From positions 124,001 to 188,000 of the forward strand of contig NZ_PGCK01000007.1 in NCBI RefSeq assembly GCF_021023085.1: a stretch of 64,000 nucleotides of DNA, read 5' to 3'. The first letter of the stretch is position 1, and each line of letters starts with the position of its first letter. The notes under the pieces were generated by a model. That model was not told where the DNA came from. It made no database searches and worked only from the letters and a program-made list of their open reading frames with translations. Source of the DNA: Methanooceanicella nereidis (GTDB taxonomy: Archaea > Halobacteriota > Methanocellia > Methanocellales > Methanocellaceae). Made by a program: the position numbers and the translations under genes. This document shows, piece by piece, positions 1-8,796 of this stretch.

Positions 1-1
1 G

Positions 2-463
2 ACGATAGAGCACCTGCTATCTTTGCCTCTGACGGATGGCGAAATATTCCTGGGGAAAGTTTTCGCGGCAGTGATATCCGGATTACTTTCTCTGGCTTTT
101 ATATTCTCAATAATAGTGGGATATACGTTTTTTGCGGACGGAAGCAGGATCGTGTGGGATAGCGGGCTTCTGACACCATCGCTGATATTAGTCGTGTTCC
201 TCCTTGCCCCCATGGTCGTAGTATTGTCCGTGTTCCTGATAGTCGCTGTGTCAGGCTTCGTTTCCAGCACGAACGAGGCATATATGTCTAGCTTCGTCGT
301 CCTCGGAGTTTTACTCGGCCTGATATTCGCAAAGGCCTATCTCCCTGTAGAGCCGTTGATCTTCAATTTGCTTTTACTGGCCGTACTTTTAACGGCGATC
401 TTTTTAGCCTATTTTATCAGTGTAAAGACATTCAACCGGGAAAGGCTGATATCAAGGGCTTGA
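2..463 (+). CDS. ABC-2 type transporter permease, C-terminal part (5' end cut by window edge)
   Basis: The reading frame is open from the left edge, so the first visible residues (TIEHLLSLPLTDGEI) are internal and the gene starts outside the window. That stretch followed by FLGK is the usual cytoplasmic motif of ABC-2 export permeases (E-x-G-T-hydrophobic-LLS-P-L-x-x-x-E-hydrophobic-x-x-GK). Four hydrophobic segments follow, at about visible residues 20-45, 63-93, 102-120 and 127-149, and the protein ends in a short basic tail. It would form the membrane half of an exporter with an ATPase presumably encoded upstream. Substrate unknown. Followed by 210 bp of AT-rich spacer before pdxS. Confidence 0.75.
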   Translation, partial: TIEHLLSLPLTDGEIFLGKVFAAVISGLLSLAFIFSIIVGYTFFADGSRIVWDSGLLTPSLILVVFLLAPMVVVLSVFLIVAVSGFVSSTNEAYMSSFVVLGVLLGLIFAKAYLPVEPLIFNLLLLAVLLTAIFLAYFISVKTFNRERLISRA

Positions 464-674
464 AATAGGGCACCGACGCTGACAGGCGCTAATTTTTTTT
501 GAAATTTCATCAGCGGATAAGTTTTTCATAGCTTTATCGGTAAGCTTATTTGTTCAAACATAAAAGTATATATCAATTATATGCAATCTCAATTTGAGTT
601 TTTGAACGGAACTCGTAGTATTTAAATATTTAAAATCAGTTAATTAACGCAAATAAATTTATGAAGGTACTATC

Positions 675-1571
675 ATGAAGTTAGAAGAGTTACGTCACGG
701 CACCACCCTGTTAAAGAGAGGATTCGCCAAAATGCAGAAAGGCGGAGTGATAATGGATGTGGTGAACCCGGAACAGGCTAAGATCGCGGAGGATGCGGGA
801 GCCGTAGCCGTAATGGCATTACAGGCCGTCCCTGCCGACATAAGAAAAGCCGGCGGCGTAGCAAGAATGGCGGACCCGGCCATCGTCGAGGATATAATCA
901 ACGCGGTCACAATACCTGTCATGGCAAAAGCCCGAATAGGGCATTTTGTCGAGGCAGAGATACTGGAAGCATTAGGCGTCGACATGGTTGACGAATCAGA
1001 GGTATTAACGCCCGCCGATGAAAAATACCACATCGAAAAGACAAAATTCACAGTACCGTTCGTTTGCGGTGCCAGGGACCTCGGAGAGGCCTTAAGAAGG
1101 ATCGCCGAAGGCGCAGCCATGATAAGGACTAAGGGAGAGGCAGGCACCGGGGACGTATCCGAGGCAGTCAAGCACATGAAGATGATACAGGGCCAGATAC
1201 GCGAGCTTAAGGGCAAGACGCATGAGGAGCTTGTCAGGTACGCCAGGACAATTGAAGCGCCTGCAGACCTTCTTATCGAGACCGCAGAGCTACAGAGGAT
1301 CCCCGTCGTGAACTTCGCAGCTGGCGGTGTCGCGACGCCGGCCGACGCGGCATTGATGATGAGGCTCGGTGCCGACGGAGTATTTGTCGGGTCGGGCATA
1401 TTCAAGTCAGAAAACCCGGAGAAAATGGCGAAGGCGATCGTAGAGGCCGTAAACAATTACGACAACCCCGCGAAGCTTGCCGAGATATCAAAGGGTATCG
1501 GCACCCCGATGAAAGGCATAGGCGTCAGCACCATGCCAAAGGAAGAGATCATCCAGACACGCGGATGGTGA
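675..1571 (+). CDS. pdxS: Pyridoxal 5'-phosphate synthase, synthase subunit PdxS
   Basis: Makes PLP (vitamin B6) from ribose 5-phosphate, glyceraldehyde 3-phosphate and ammonia in the deoxyxylulose-independent pathway. The ammonia comes from the glutaminase PdxT, which is not encoded beside it here. The full 298-residue TIM-barrel length is present. [18 protein letters not shown] carries the first Schiff-base lysine, [11 protein letters not shown] the second, and the phosphate-binding loops are [12 protein letters not shown] and FVGSGIFKS. The ATG start is preceded by GAAGGTAC. The upstream spacer (464-674) is AT-rich with a TATA-like TATTTAAATATT. Very conserved family; the identification is secure. 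Confidence 0.97.
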   Translation: MKLEELRHGTTLLKRGFAKMQKGGVIMDVVNPEQAKIAEDAGAVAVMALQAVPADIRKAGGVARMADPAIVEDIINAVTIPVMAKARIGHFVEAEILEALGVDMVDESEVLTPADEKYHIEKTKFTVPFVCGARDLGEALRRIAEGAAMIRTKGEAGTGDVSEAVKHMKMIQGQIRELKGKTHEELVRYARTIEAPADLLIETAELQRIPVVNFAAGGVATPADAALMMRLGADGVFVGSGIFKSENPEKMAKAIVEAVNNYDNPAKLAEISKGIGTPMKGIGVSTMPKEEIIQTRGW

Positions 1572-1584
1572 TCCCCGATCGACC

Positions 1585-2013
1585 TTAAGGCAGGCTCGCC
1601 TGCCAATCTTTTAATATTATTTTTATCTCTTTTAGGCATTCATCAAAATTGAAAGCCCTGATCTCGTAATCCCTGCCGACAATAAAATGCATCAGGCCCG
1701 TGATCTTCATATTCTCAATGTCTTTACCGGATGGCTCGCTGCTATGGTATATATGAGAATGGTACACGCCTGTTATTTCCTTTCCCTGCGAATCTATCGT
1801 TTTCCAGACGTGATATAGTCTTTCGGGGTCTATCATGAACTCGTGCCCCGACCCGAGCTTATTTATCATAGGGATCGCTTCTTCGATATCAATAACGTCA
1901 TCGCGAGTCTTTCCTACAAGTATCCCGCACGCCTCCTCTGGTCGTCTTTCTTTACAATCACCTAATATCTCGTCTATGATGAAGCAAGGTATTTCAATAT
2001 ATTTGATTTTCAT
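1585..2013 (-). CDS. Mov34/MPN/PAD-1 (JAMM) family metalloprotease-like protein
   Basis: A 142-residue protein with the JAMM zinc-protease signature. An upstream glutamate lies in RRPEEACGILVG, followed by VYHSHIYHSSEPSGKD, which fits HxHx7-10Sx2D (roughly residues 82-97). Stand-alone prokaryotic JAMM proteins remove ubiquitin-like modifiers (SAMPs in archaea) or process sulfur-carrier proteins (CysO-type systems). The substrate here is inferred only from family. It is convergent with pdxS (13 bp between stop codons) and has no other linked gene. ATG start 22 bases after a run of A/T; no strong ribosome binding site is visible. Confidence 0.85.
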   Translation of the reverse strand: MKIKYIEIPCFIIDEILGDCKERRPEEACGILVGKTRDDVIDIEEAIPMINKLGSGHEFMIDPERLYHVWKTIDSQGKEITGVYHSHIYHSSEPSGKDIENMKITGLMHFIVGRDYEIRAFNFDECLKEIKIILKDWQASLP

Positions 2014-2141
2014 GTCCTAAAATAATTATCGAGGCATCTATATTTTACTATGACTATTGTAAAAAAGAGCAAAGAGGTTAAATTTGAGCAAATATAATTC
2101 AATCTGCCAGTAATAGAAAACATCAAAAATCAATAAAGAGG

Positions 2142-2765
2142 TTGATAAACCTGACATCAAAGACAATCAGGCTAACGTTCATTACGTTAACCATCATAGC
2201 GTTCATCCTGTCAGCAGGATGCGTGGGTTACTTAAAGAACCCGATCAAATCGACGCCAACCCCGGCGCCGACGGTAACGGCCACACCATCCCCGGAACCC
2301 ACAAAAAAGCCGGTCAATGAAACGGTAGAGCGCCATTACCAGTATATCGAGAAATTTTATGCCGGCATAGAAAAATTTAACCGCGGCATAGACTTCATAT
2401 ATAAAAGCCAGTCTTATGCAAACGACATGGACTGGAATAATGCAAGTTCCTATGCGTTAAAAGCCCGCGACAGCATGGAGGATGCTAAGGTCTTGTTTAA
2501 GGATATGGAGCAATATGCATTGAACGACAACGAGCTAAGGTTAAGCCAAAAGTGGTACGAGACAGCTGACCATAGTTCGGTTTGCTATGGATATCATAGC
2601 GATGCTTATATTGAGCATGAATTCCAGGATTCGAAGGAGACTCCTAACTACATAAAATTCAACTATTACGTAGAACAGGCAAACCACTACAATTCGCTTG
2701 CACAGCAAAGCAGGATGCAGGCAGAAGAGCTGCAGAGCGGTGTCAATACCACCATATACGTATAA
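2142..2765 (+). CDS. Predicted lipoprotein, helical, unknown function
   Basis: A 207-residue secreted protein. The N-terminal hydrophobic segment ends in a lipobox, LSAGC, with the acylated cysteine at about residue 27. A Thr/Pro-rich linker (residues ~36-58, repeated TPTP/TPSP) follows, typical of proteins tethered outside archaeal membranes. The rest is charged and helical, rich in Tyr, with no recognised domain. The start is uncertain: the listed TTG is the first codon of the frame and overlaps the purine-rich AGAGGTTGAT, which itself resembles a ribosome binding site. The lipobox fixes the reading frame and the approximate start. No operon partner. Confidence 0.7.
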   Translation: MINLTSKTIRLTFITLTIIAFILSAGCVGYLKNPIKSTPTPAPTVTATPSPEPTKKPVNETVERHYQYIEKFYAGIEKFNRGIDFIYKSQSYANDMDWNNASSYALKARDSMEDAKVLFKDMEQYALNDNELRLSQKWYETADHSSVCYGYHSDAYIEHEFQDSKETPNYIKFNYYVEQANHYNSLAQQSRMQAEELQSGVNTTIYV

Positions 2766-2842
2766 AGACACTGCTTAATTCTTTTTTATGATTTTTAGGG
2801 GTAAAAGTATCCCGGTCATATCCGATTTGAATAAAATTTATT

Positions 2843-2925
2843 GCTTATTTGGAAAGGATATATGGCATTTAAAGTTCCCGCCTGATTATGGCTGATCAGG
2901 TGCGAATCAACCCATCCAAATAAGC
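2843..2925. other. Nested inverted repeats in the lipoprotein-nucS spacer (possible structured RNA)
   Basis: Two perfect 11-base arms, GCTTATTTGGA (2843-2853) and TCCAAATAAGC (2915-2925), enclose a 61-base interval. Inside is a second perfect hairpin, CCTGAT/ATCAGG (2881-2886 and 2895-2900). The element lies between two convergent genes (stops at 2765 and 3029). It could be a bidirectional terminator structure, a small RNA or a remnant of a mobile repeat. It does not fold as a canonical tRNA: no D-arm or anticodon arm is evident. Confidence 0.35.
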
Positions 2926-3028
2926 GGTTTGACTTAATACCGTATTATAAATTTATAGTTTTCGGAAATAGATTTTTAAACGGTCAATAGTTTATTTAAT
3001 TAACTTAACAATTTATATAGATGTATTT

Positions 3029-3781
3029 TTAAAATATGTCCAGTGATGCCTGTTTTTTATCTTTCAGCTCGAATTCCCATTCAACCTTCCTGTACTCGAG
3101 TCCTTTTTGCTCAATGAGCGTTTTTGCGAGTTCCGATACTCGCGGTGCGCAGAGTATCCCTCTCATTTTTATCTCTCCGTTCTTCTTTCTAAAGTCAGTC
3201 AGGTATGCCTCTAACTGGTACACTGCCGACGGAGTTATCGATGACCTTTTTACCTCTATCACCACGGTGGTGCCTTCCCTGTCCTCGCATAGCAGGTCTA
3301 TGAATCCCGAGTTGGTGACCTTTTCGCGACTTACGACCCTCAGACCTTCCTCTATTACTGACGGATCCTCGACTATCTTATTGACAATGTCCGACTCCTC
3401 ACCGATGATATTTAATTCCGCACCGTCATCAAGCTGGAATACGCTTAGAGAATGAATATGCAAAAAATGCACGTGCATATGCTCCTGTGGGCTGGTTCTT
3501 TTCGCCTCTATCGTCAGGCCGTCATCCAGCGCATATCTTATCTTCGTGCCCGGCGGCTGCCAGTTTAACGGCTCCCTTTTTTGATTGTTATGGACCATGA
3601 TGGTGCCGTCCGCTTTTATTATTAACAGGCGGTCCCCATAATCTAAAAAAGATTTCGCACGCCCGGAATACTCTACCTTACAGTTACCTACTAACGTGAC
3701 CATCAATTTTTTAACGCCTGACCGGGATTCTTCCAGCATGGTAAAAGCTTCTTCCGCCCCGGGATTGATAAGATATTTCAT
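3029..3781 (-). CDS. nucS: Endonuclease NucS (EndoMS), mismatch/branched-DNA nuclease
   Basis: A 250-residue NucS, the archaeal/actinobacterial endonuclease that cuts mismatched or branched DNA together with the sliding clamp. The N-terminal beta-sandwich DNA-binding domain covers about residues 1-120. The C-terminal RecB-like nuclease domain shows GFIDLLCEDREG and VVIEVKRSSIT (catalytic Asp, Glu and Lys). The extreme C-terminus, QASLDIF, fits a PCNA-interacting peptide. Length is standard. ATG start. Monocistronic: convergent with the lipoprotein gene and separated from the next minus-strand gene by 181 bp of AT-rich spacer. Confidence 0.93.
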   Translation of the reverse strand: MKYLINPGAEEAFTMLEESRSGVKKLMVTLVGNCKVEYSGRAKSFLDYGDRLLIIKADGTIMVHNNQKREPLNWQPPGTKIRYALDDGLTIEAKRTSPQEHMHVHFLHIHSLSVFQLDDGAELNIIGEESDIVNKIVEDPSVIEEGLRVVSREKVTNSGFIDLLCEDREGTTVVIEVKRSSITPSAVYQLEAYLTDFRKKNGEIKMRGILCAPRVSELAKTLIEQKGLEYRKVEWEFELKDKKQASLDIF

Positions 3782-3962
3782 TGCTTCTGATACAATACCT
3801 AAAAGTAAATAAATTGAACGAAATGGATTGCAATATTATGTAAAAAAGGTATATGTATTTTTGTGTTTCTGTTTTTTTCATGAGGTCAGCATCTACCAGC
3901 CATCCGAAAAGAAACAACACCAAAAAATCAAAAAAAGCCTAAGAATAAAAAAGAAATGATCT

Positions 3963-4256
3963 TCACTCAAGAGTTTCCATTATCCTGGGACACCAGATCG
4001 TCTTTCCTGCCGGGCATCCTTTCTCGGAGCCGATATTCTGGCATTTAATACAGTCTCCCATCTCTTTGGCGACGTTCTGGTAAAGCTTTCCGTAATCTTC
4101 AACGCTGTAATCTTTCATCTCATTATCGATAAGATCCTGTCCTATCGTCGATAAAGCTTCCTTGAAACCCTCTACATATCCTTTCAAATATTCTTCGCTC
4201 TTTCCCTTTTTTTCTATCGTATCGATCTTTTCCTTGATCTCAGTCATCATTATCAC
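3963..4256 (-). CDS. Small Cys-containing protein, unknown, downstream of deoxyhypusine synthase
   Basis: About 95 residues. The N-terminal two thirds are charged and helical (many Glu/Lys). The C-terminus carries four cysteines in DCIKCQ and, after a Gly-rich stretch, GCPAG and WCPR, arranged like a small metal or Fe-S site. The gene starts 9 bp after the deoxyhypusine synthase stop, so the two are almost surely co-transcribed. Several start codons are close together (ATG ATA ATG ATG); the ATG preceded by TATCGGGTGATA is favoured. I do not recognise the family; no function is claimed. Confidence 0.7.
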   Translation of the reverse strand: MIMMTEIKEKIDTIEKKGKSEEYLKGYVEGFKEALSTIGQDLIDNEMKDYSVEDYGKLYQNVAKEMGDCIKCQNIGSEKGCPAGKTIWCPRIMETLE

Positions 4257-4265
4257 CCGATATAA

Positions 4266-5261
4266 CTACATTTTATTTTTCCTTTCTTTCAATGTCGCCA
4301 GCATGATCGGCAGTGCGATCGTCGCGTCACAGTAAACCTGGACGGCTTTGGCGTTATCTCCTACTTTGCCCCAGCTTCTGGCCTCGTCGAGAGTCGCTCC
4401 CGATAGCCCTCCTGTCTCAGCGCGGTCCATCGTCACCTGTATCACATAGTCGAAACCGCCCCTGGGCGTTACGAGCATGCTCTGCAGCACATAGTTCTTC
4501 GGCACGCCTCCGCCTATGAGCAGCGCTCCCGTCCTCTTTGCCCCATAGCAGGTATCCATGAATTCCCTCATATCCGCGAAGGCATCCACAGTAAGCTTAT
4601 TCATTTGCTTATATAGCCATGCCTGCAGGCCTAATACGGAATCCTGTATGGCAGGACAGTATATCGGGACTCCCATGTCATATGCGCTCCTCAGGATGGA
4701 ATGTTTATCATCGAGGTTTTTACCGATCTCGGATAACAATTCCCTTATCGAATATACTTTTGACGGGTCCATGCTCCCGTATATGCCCTGCATCTTTTCC
4801 TCGAGGACACCGAAGCAACCCTCGTCCAAAAATACGTCATAGATACGGTTAATATGCTTGTTTTTCAGCTCTATGTCATCCGCCGTGTCGGAGCCCTTTT
4901 CATGGTAACCGCCTACTGCCTCGATAGCATCATGGACCATGTTAGCTCCCGTCGTGACAAGAATGTCTATGTGTCCATCACGTATCATATCAGAAACAAT
5001 ATTTCTCATTCCCGCGGGCACCATGGCGCCTGAAAGCCCGAAAAATTTAGTGACGCCGTCATCCTGCATCTCTTCAAGTATGTCACAGGCCATTGCGAGC
5101 CTGCCCGCGCCGAAAGCACATCCGTTCATCTCTTTCACGAGATCGTTCACTGTCATGGTTCCGCGAATATTGGCATGTTGAATTCTATTCTCGTACATCT
5201 CTGGTCTCTCAACTAATATGCACAGGGTATTATCAAGTTTGTCTATAACGTCCTCCAACAA
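4266..5261 (-). CDS. dhs: Deoxyhypusine synthase
   Basis: Catalyses the first, NAD-dependent step of hypusine formation on translation factor aIF5A, transferring the aminobutyl group of spermidine to a lysine. Hallmarks are KFFGLSGAMVPAGMR and LVTTGANMVHD (NAD site), GGGVPKNY and, near the C-terminus, ARSWGKVGDNAKAVQVY, where the lysine of SWGK is the enzyme-intermediate lysine. At 331 residues it is near normal length. The TTG start at 5261 has a GGAG inside its second codon rather than before it; the ATG at 5201 (MYENRIQ) is an alternative. Divergent from the ABC ATPase gene with 51 bp between them. Confidence 0.95.
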   Translation of the reverse strand: MLEDVIDKLDNTLCILVERPEMYENRIQHANIRGTMTVNDLVKEMNGCAFGAGRLAMACDILEEMQDDGVTKFFGLSGAMVPAGMRNIVSDMIRDGHIDILVTTGANMVHDAIEAVGGYHEKGSDTADDIELKNKHINRIYDVFLDEGCFGVLEEKMQGIYGSMDPSKVYSIRELLSEIGKNLDDKHSILRSAYDMGVPIYCPAIQDSVLGLQAWLYKQMNKLTVDAFADMREFMDTCYGAKRTGALLIGGGVPKNYVLQSMLVTPRGGFDYVIQVTMDRAETGGLSGATLDEARSWGKVGDNAKAVQVYCDATIALPIMLATLKERKNKM

Positions 5262-5312
5262 GTTATTGTATATTTATGTAGTTATTAGTAATCTACAGGA
5301 TAAAGTGATAGC

Positions 5313-6215
5313 GTGGTGGAAGCTCACGGGCTGGTCAAATATTTCGGGAGCGTAAAAGCTCTGGATAATTTTGAGATGTCGGTCAGAAAGAACACTGTTC
5401 ATGGTCTTGTAGGGCCTAACGGTAGCGGAAAAAGCACGATCATCAGGATACTTTCCGCGGATCTAAAGCCTGATTCTGGAGACGTGACCATACTCGGTGT
5501 TCCCGTGTCCAGTGTCCGGGAGATCCGGTCTATGGTAAGCCTGGTGCCTGAACTTTCTGCCATACCTGACAGGCAATCACCCAAAAAGATATTTGAAAAG
5601 GCCGGAAGGTCGGCCCGCTTACACAGGGAAGAGATCCAGTATAGAATATCCGTTCTATCCGAGATTTTAGAGCTTGACAGCTTACTTGACAGGAATGCCG
5701 GAGAATTATCACTGGGCATGAGGAGACGCCTTTGTCTGGGCTTATCCCTTATTAAAGATTCCAGCGTATTGCTGATGGACGGCTCTCTGGCAGAGCTGGA
5801 CCCCGGGTTTTGCGTGAAGTTCATGGAGGTCATACGGGAACAGAACGACAAGACCGTCGTCCTTACTGCGAATAACATGAGCGTCATTGACCGGGTATGC
5901 GACGGCGTAACGATCATACGCGACGGGACCACTCTTTTGAATGAGAGCGTGATGTCGATAAGGCATAAAATAGGCAAGCCCGCAGTCACGATAAAAGTAA
6001 GCCCGATCAACAGGGCTAAGCTTGAAGCAGCGCTTCGCCAGCAAATGTACGTGAACAATTTATATACGGGCGAAGATTCCATTATTGTTGAAGTGGACGA
6101 TATAATTCATATCCCTGTCGTGATCCGCCATGCTGCGGCGCATACGGAAATATACGAGGCAAGGCAGACCATGACAGGCATTGAAGACCTGTATCATACC
6201 TTCATAGGGTCTTAA
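5313..6215 (+). CDS. Degenerate ABC transporter ATP-binding protein (catalytic residues substituted)
   Basis: A 300-residue ABC ATPase of the type that pairs with ABC-2 permeases (LVKYFGSVKALDN start, C-terminal ~80-residue accessory domain). The Walker A GPNGSGKST (residues 34-42) is intact. The residues that power hydrolysis are not: the Q-loop has Glu80 (VPE), the signature is LSLGM instead of LSGGQ/M, Walker B ends LLMDG so the catalytic Glu is Gly147, and the H-switch is Asn177 (TANNM). It should still bind nucleotide but probably hydrolyses it poorly. GTG start. No permease gene is adjacent; the GNAT gene follows after 11-26 bp. Confidence 0.88.
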   Translation: MVEAHGLVKYFGSVKALDNFEMSVRKNTVHGLVGPNGSGKSTIIRILSADLKPDSGDVTILGVPVSSVREIRSMVSLVPELSAIPDRQSPKKIFEKAGRSARLHREEIQYRISVLSEILELDSLLDRNAGELSLGMRRRLCLGLSLIKDSSVLLMDGSLAELDPGFCVKFMEVIREQNDKTVVLTANNMSVIDRVCDGVTIIRDGTTLLNESVMSIRHKIGKPAVTIKVSPINRAKLEAALRQQMYVNNLYTGEDSIIVEVDDIIHIPVVIRHAAAHTEIYEARQTMTGIEDLYHTFIGS

Positions 6216-6241
6216 CCGGACCTTCATTGGTGTGTCGATGC

Positions 6242-7207
6242 ATGGAAGATAATTTATCAAACGAGTATAGCGGCAAGGATACAAAGATAAGGTACGCCAG
6301 GCTGGATGACGCGTCTGCCATATGTAACATACACAGGTCACATATCGACAGCTGGTACCGGCTATTTGACGGAAAAAGGTACGAGACCGGTTACGAATCG
6401 ATGACTTTGAGCGAAAGATGCGGCACCGGCGGCCCATGGATGAGTGTCGAGACCTGCTCCATCCATTTAAATAATCTTATCCTGCGGAGACATTATCCCA
6501 TAGTTTTCGAGCATCGCGGCTCGCTGCTCGGAGAGATGGAGCTTTTTATAAGCCGTGAGGGCAGCACATTTGGAAAAAACGCACATATCGGACTTCTATA
6601 TGTTAAAAAGGGCCATACGAGAAAAGGCATAGGAAGAGCCCTGGTCGATAAGGCTATAGATATCGCCAGGGAGAACGCATGCGATACCGTGACCGTGTCA
6701 TCGGGAATGAGCACGGAAGGGTTCTATGAAAGCTGCGGCTTTAAGAAGACTTCGGCGCTAGGAGAGGTCAGGATAAAGACCCGTGATCATGACGTAGACA
6801 TAAGGTCATTGAAAGCCCCGGTAAACATCCAGTCATTCGTATGGGGTAAAGAGATGCGTCCGGGCAGGTATCAGAGTTCCGCGTACCACATCTTTGAAAT
6901 GCATGACAATATCGCCTTACCGGTATATGCGAATATTTCCCGGCAAAATATATATTACGAGGTCAATGGGAAAAGTTCGGCCGTATCCTGTTTAACCTAT
7001 GACACTACGCCTCCGAAGACTATATTTTTCGGGTGGACCGATGGGGCCACACTTGCGGAAATGTTATTATCGTCCCTGACGATTTTACATAAAAGGGGCG
7101 TGGAAACGGCACATACGATAATGACCATGGAAGAGCATGAGTCAATATCGGATAAGATCGAATCTGATGTTACCGGCCTTCGCAGCATGATGCTGTACCG
7201 GCTTTAA
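6242..7207 (+). CDS. GNAT family N-acetyltransferase with C-terminal extension
   Basis: About 321 residues. The acetyl-CoA binding core is in the first half: HIGLLYVKKGHTRKGIGRAL is the beta4 strand plus the R/Q-x-x-G-x-G/A loop, followed by SGMSTEGFYESCGFKK (beta5/alpha4). The C-terminal ~150 residues match nothing I recognise and may be a second, degenerate GNAT-like fold. The frame is open upstream to a TTG at 6227, but the ATG at 6242 with GGTG ten bases upstream is the better start. It sits between the degenerate ABC ATPase and thiL, all on the plus strand with tiny gaps, so the three are likely co-transcribed. Substrate unknown. Confidence 0.82.
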   Translation: MEDNLSNEYSGKDTKIRYARLDDASAICNIHRSHIDSWYRLFDGKRYETGYESMTLSERCGTGGPWMSVETCSIHLNNLILRRHYPIVFEHRGSLLGEMELFISREGSTFGKNAHIGLLYVKKGHTRKGIGRALVDKAIDIARENACDTVTVSSGMSTEGFYESCGFKKTSALGEVRIKTRDHDVDIRSLKAPVNIQSFVWGKEMRPGRYQSSAYHIFEMHDNIALPVYANISRQNIYYEVNGKSSAVSCLTYDTTPPKTIFFGWTDGATLAEMLLSSLTILHKRGVETAHTIMTMEEHESISDKIESDVTGLRSMMLYRL

Positions 7208-7220
7208 AGGATGATCTATC

Positions 7221-8189
7221 ATGAAAGTGAATGAGATAGGCGAAATTGGGCTGATCAATCGTTTTTCTAAGATCCTGCGTTCCGAATACCTTGGCGATGA
7301 CTGTGCCGTCCTTGACCTCGGCGAAGATTATCTGGTGGTCACGATAGACATGCTCCACCGTATCACGGATTTCCCTTATGAGATGACGCCGTATGATATT
7401 GGCTGGATGAGCGTGGCTGTAAGCCTGAGCGACGTGGCGTCCATGGGCGCGAAGCCGACAGGAGTAGTCGCCGCCGTAGGGCTTCCCGGGGATACCGAAG
7501 TCGAATTCGCGGAAGGTATCATTTCAGGCATGAGCGAATGTGCAAGATCTTACGGTACGGAGATAATCGGCGGCGATACCGACCAGCATGCAGAGCTCAC
7601 TATCGTAACTACGGCACTGGGCAGAGTGGATAAAGATAAGGTAAAACTACGCTCAAAGGCAAAGGTAGGCGACCTGCTTTGCGTCACGGGATACGTGGGC
7701 ACTCCAGCAGCGGGATATAAGGTAATAATAGAGGAAAGAGCAGTTCCTGAAGACGATAAAAAATTACTGTCAAAATATTTCTTCAAGCCGATGCCGCGTG
7801 TGGAGGAGGGCATTAAACTTTCAAAGTACCCGTTCGTCACGTCCATGATAGATATGAGCGACGGCCTGGGCAAATCAATATACGAGCTATCGACAGCGAG
7901 CGACGTGGGCTTTTTAGTGGATGCGGATAGCCTGCCTTTAAGGCCAGAGACAATAAGGCTGGCGAAAGATCGTAAAGAGTTACTGGAAATGGCTATATGC
8001 TTCGGCGGTGAGTTCGAGCTATTATTTACCGTCAGCCCCGATAAAATAGATGATATAAGCGATGTAGCGTTTACCATTATCGGAAAGGTGGTCGAAGAAG
8101 GGCTTACTCTGGATGATAAGGGTAAAAGAAGCGAGATCGTCTGTAAGGGATACGAGCACCTGAGGAAAAAAAGAAACGACGTCCATTAA
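7221..8189 (+). CDS. thiL: Thiamine-monophosphate kinase
   Basis: Phosphorylates thiamine monophosphate to the cofactor thiamine diphosphate using ATP. It belongs to the PurM/ThiL fold. Family motifs are GDDCAVLDLG near residue 25, VTIDMLHRITDF (the usual TDML segment), GWMSVAVSLSDVASMGAKP, IIGGDTDQ, and SMIDMSDGLGKSIYEL (Mg-ATP binding). Length (322) is normal. ATG start with GGATGAT ten bases upstream, 13 bp after the acetyltransferase stop. Identification is firm; the link to its two upstream neighbours is only positional. Confidence 0.95.
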   Translation: MKVNEIGEIGLINRFSKILRSEYLGDDCAVLDLGEDYLVVTIDMLHRITDFPYEMTPYDIGWMSVAVSLSDVASMGAKPTGVVAAVGLPGDTEVEFAEGIISGMSECARSYGTEIIGGDTDQHAELTIVTTALGRVDKDKVKLRSKAKVGDLLCVTGYVGTPAAGYKVIIEERAVPEDDKKLLSKYFFKPMPRVEEGIKLSKYPFVTSMIDMSDGLGKSIYELSTASDVGFLVDADSLPLRPETIRLAKDRKELLEMAICFGGEFELLFTVSPDKIDDISDVAFTIIGKVVEEGLTLDDKGKRSEIVCKGYEHLRKKRNDVH

Positions 8190-8282
8190 AAGACCCTCCC
8201 GGAACATGGCGGAGATCAAATGGGTGTGCATCGGTGCTATTTTAAATAATCTTAAATATTTTAAATTCACATATATTTAATT

Positions 8283-8780
8283 ATGGACTTTACTCTTGTT
8301 ATTAAAACCCGAAGAAGCATAAGAAATTTTCAAGTCAATGAGATACCTGAAAATGACATCAAAGAGATACTGGAATGCGCAAGGCTTGCCCCGACCGCAA
8401 GGAATGTGCAGCCATGGCTCATAGGGACTGTCACGGATAAGGGGATCTTAGCCGGGATCGCGGACGCGACCGACCACGGGAAATTCATAAAGGATGCCGC
8501 AGCCTGTTTTGCTGTGTTTTGCGTTAAAAGCGAAAAATATTATCTTGAAGACGGCTGCGCGGCCACTATGAACATTATACATGCTGCAGCTGCAAAGGGC
8601 TTAGGTACATGCTGGGTGGCAGGCGATAAAAAGCCCTATGGTGAGACTATAAGAAAATTATTGAACGTTCCTGATGATTATACGCTCGTATCGCTTGTAG
8701 CGGCAGGGTACGCCGCCGATCATCCGAGGCCGTTGAAAAAGACAATGGAAGAAGTGACTTTTAGAAATAAATATGTTTAA
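8283..8780 (+). CDS. Nitroreductase family protein (FMN-dependent)
   Basis: A 165-residue, single-domain member of the nitroreductase superfamily. RRSIRNF (residues ~11-17) and RLAPTARNVQPW form the FMN-phosphate and isoalloxazine binding regions, and AAAKGLGTCWVAG is the conserved C-terminal FMN segment. Short members are typical in archaea and often have unknown physiological substrates. A TATA-like stretch and very AT-rich sequence run right up to the ATG with no ribosome binding site, so the transcript may be leaderless. The next gene is convergent, with 16 bp between stops. Confidence 0.88.
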   Translation: MDFTLVIKTRRSIRNFQVNEIPENDIKEILECARLAPTARNVQPWLIGTVTDKGILAGIADATDHGKFIKDAAACFAVFCVKSEKYYLEDGCAATMNIIHAAAAKGLGTCWVAGDKKPYGETIRKLLNVPDDYTLVSLVAAGYAADHPRPLKKTMEEVTFRNKYV

Positions 8781-8796
8781 AAAGAAACGGAATTAT

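Noticed and set aside
695-1456. 253-codon minus-strand frame opposite pdxS
   Set aside because: Antisense shadow of a strongly conserved gene; its composition (Ser/Ala/Ile-rich) is that of a mirror frame and it has no start signal.
2843-2925. tRNA gene suggested by a 7-bp end pairing and GCGAATC-like loop
   Set aside because: No D-arm or anticodon stem of the right size can be drawn and conserved tRNA bases are missing; kept only as a generic structured element.
3711-3923. 70-codon minus-strand hydrophobic frame upstream of nucS
   Set aside because: Overlaps the nucS start in another frame, lies in AT-rich promoter sequence and has no start signal.
5399-6082. 227-codon minus-strand frame opposite the ABC ATPase
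   Set aside because: Shadow of the degenerate ABC ATPase gene, whose own protein family match is clear.
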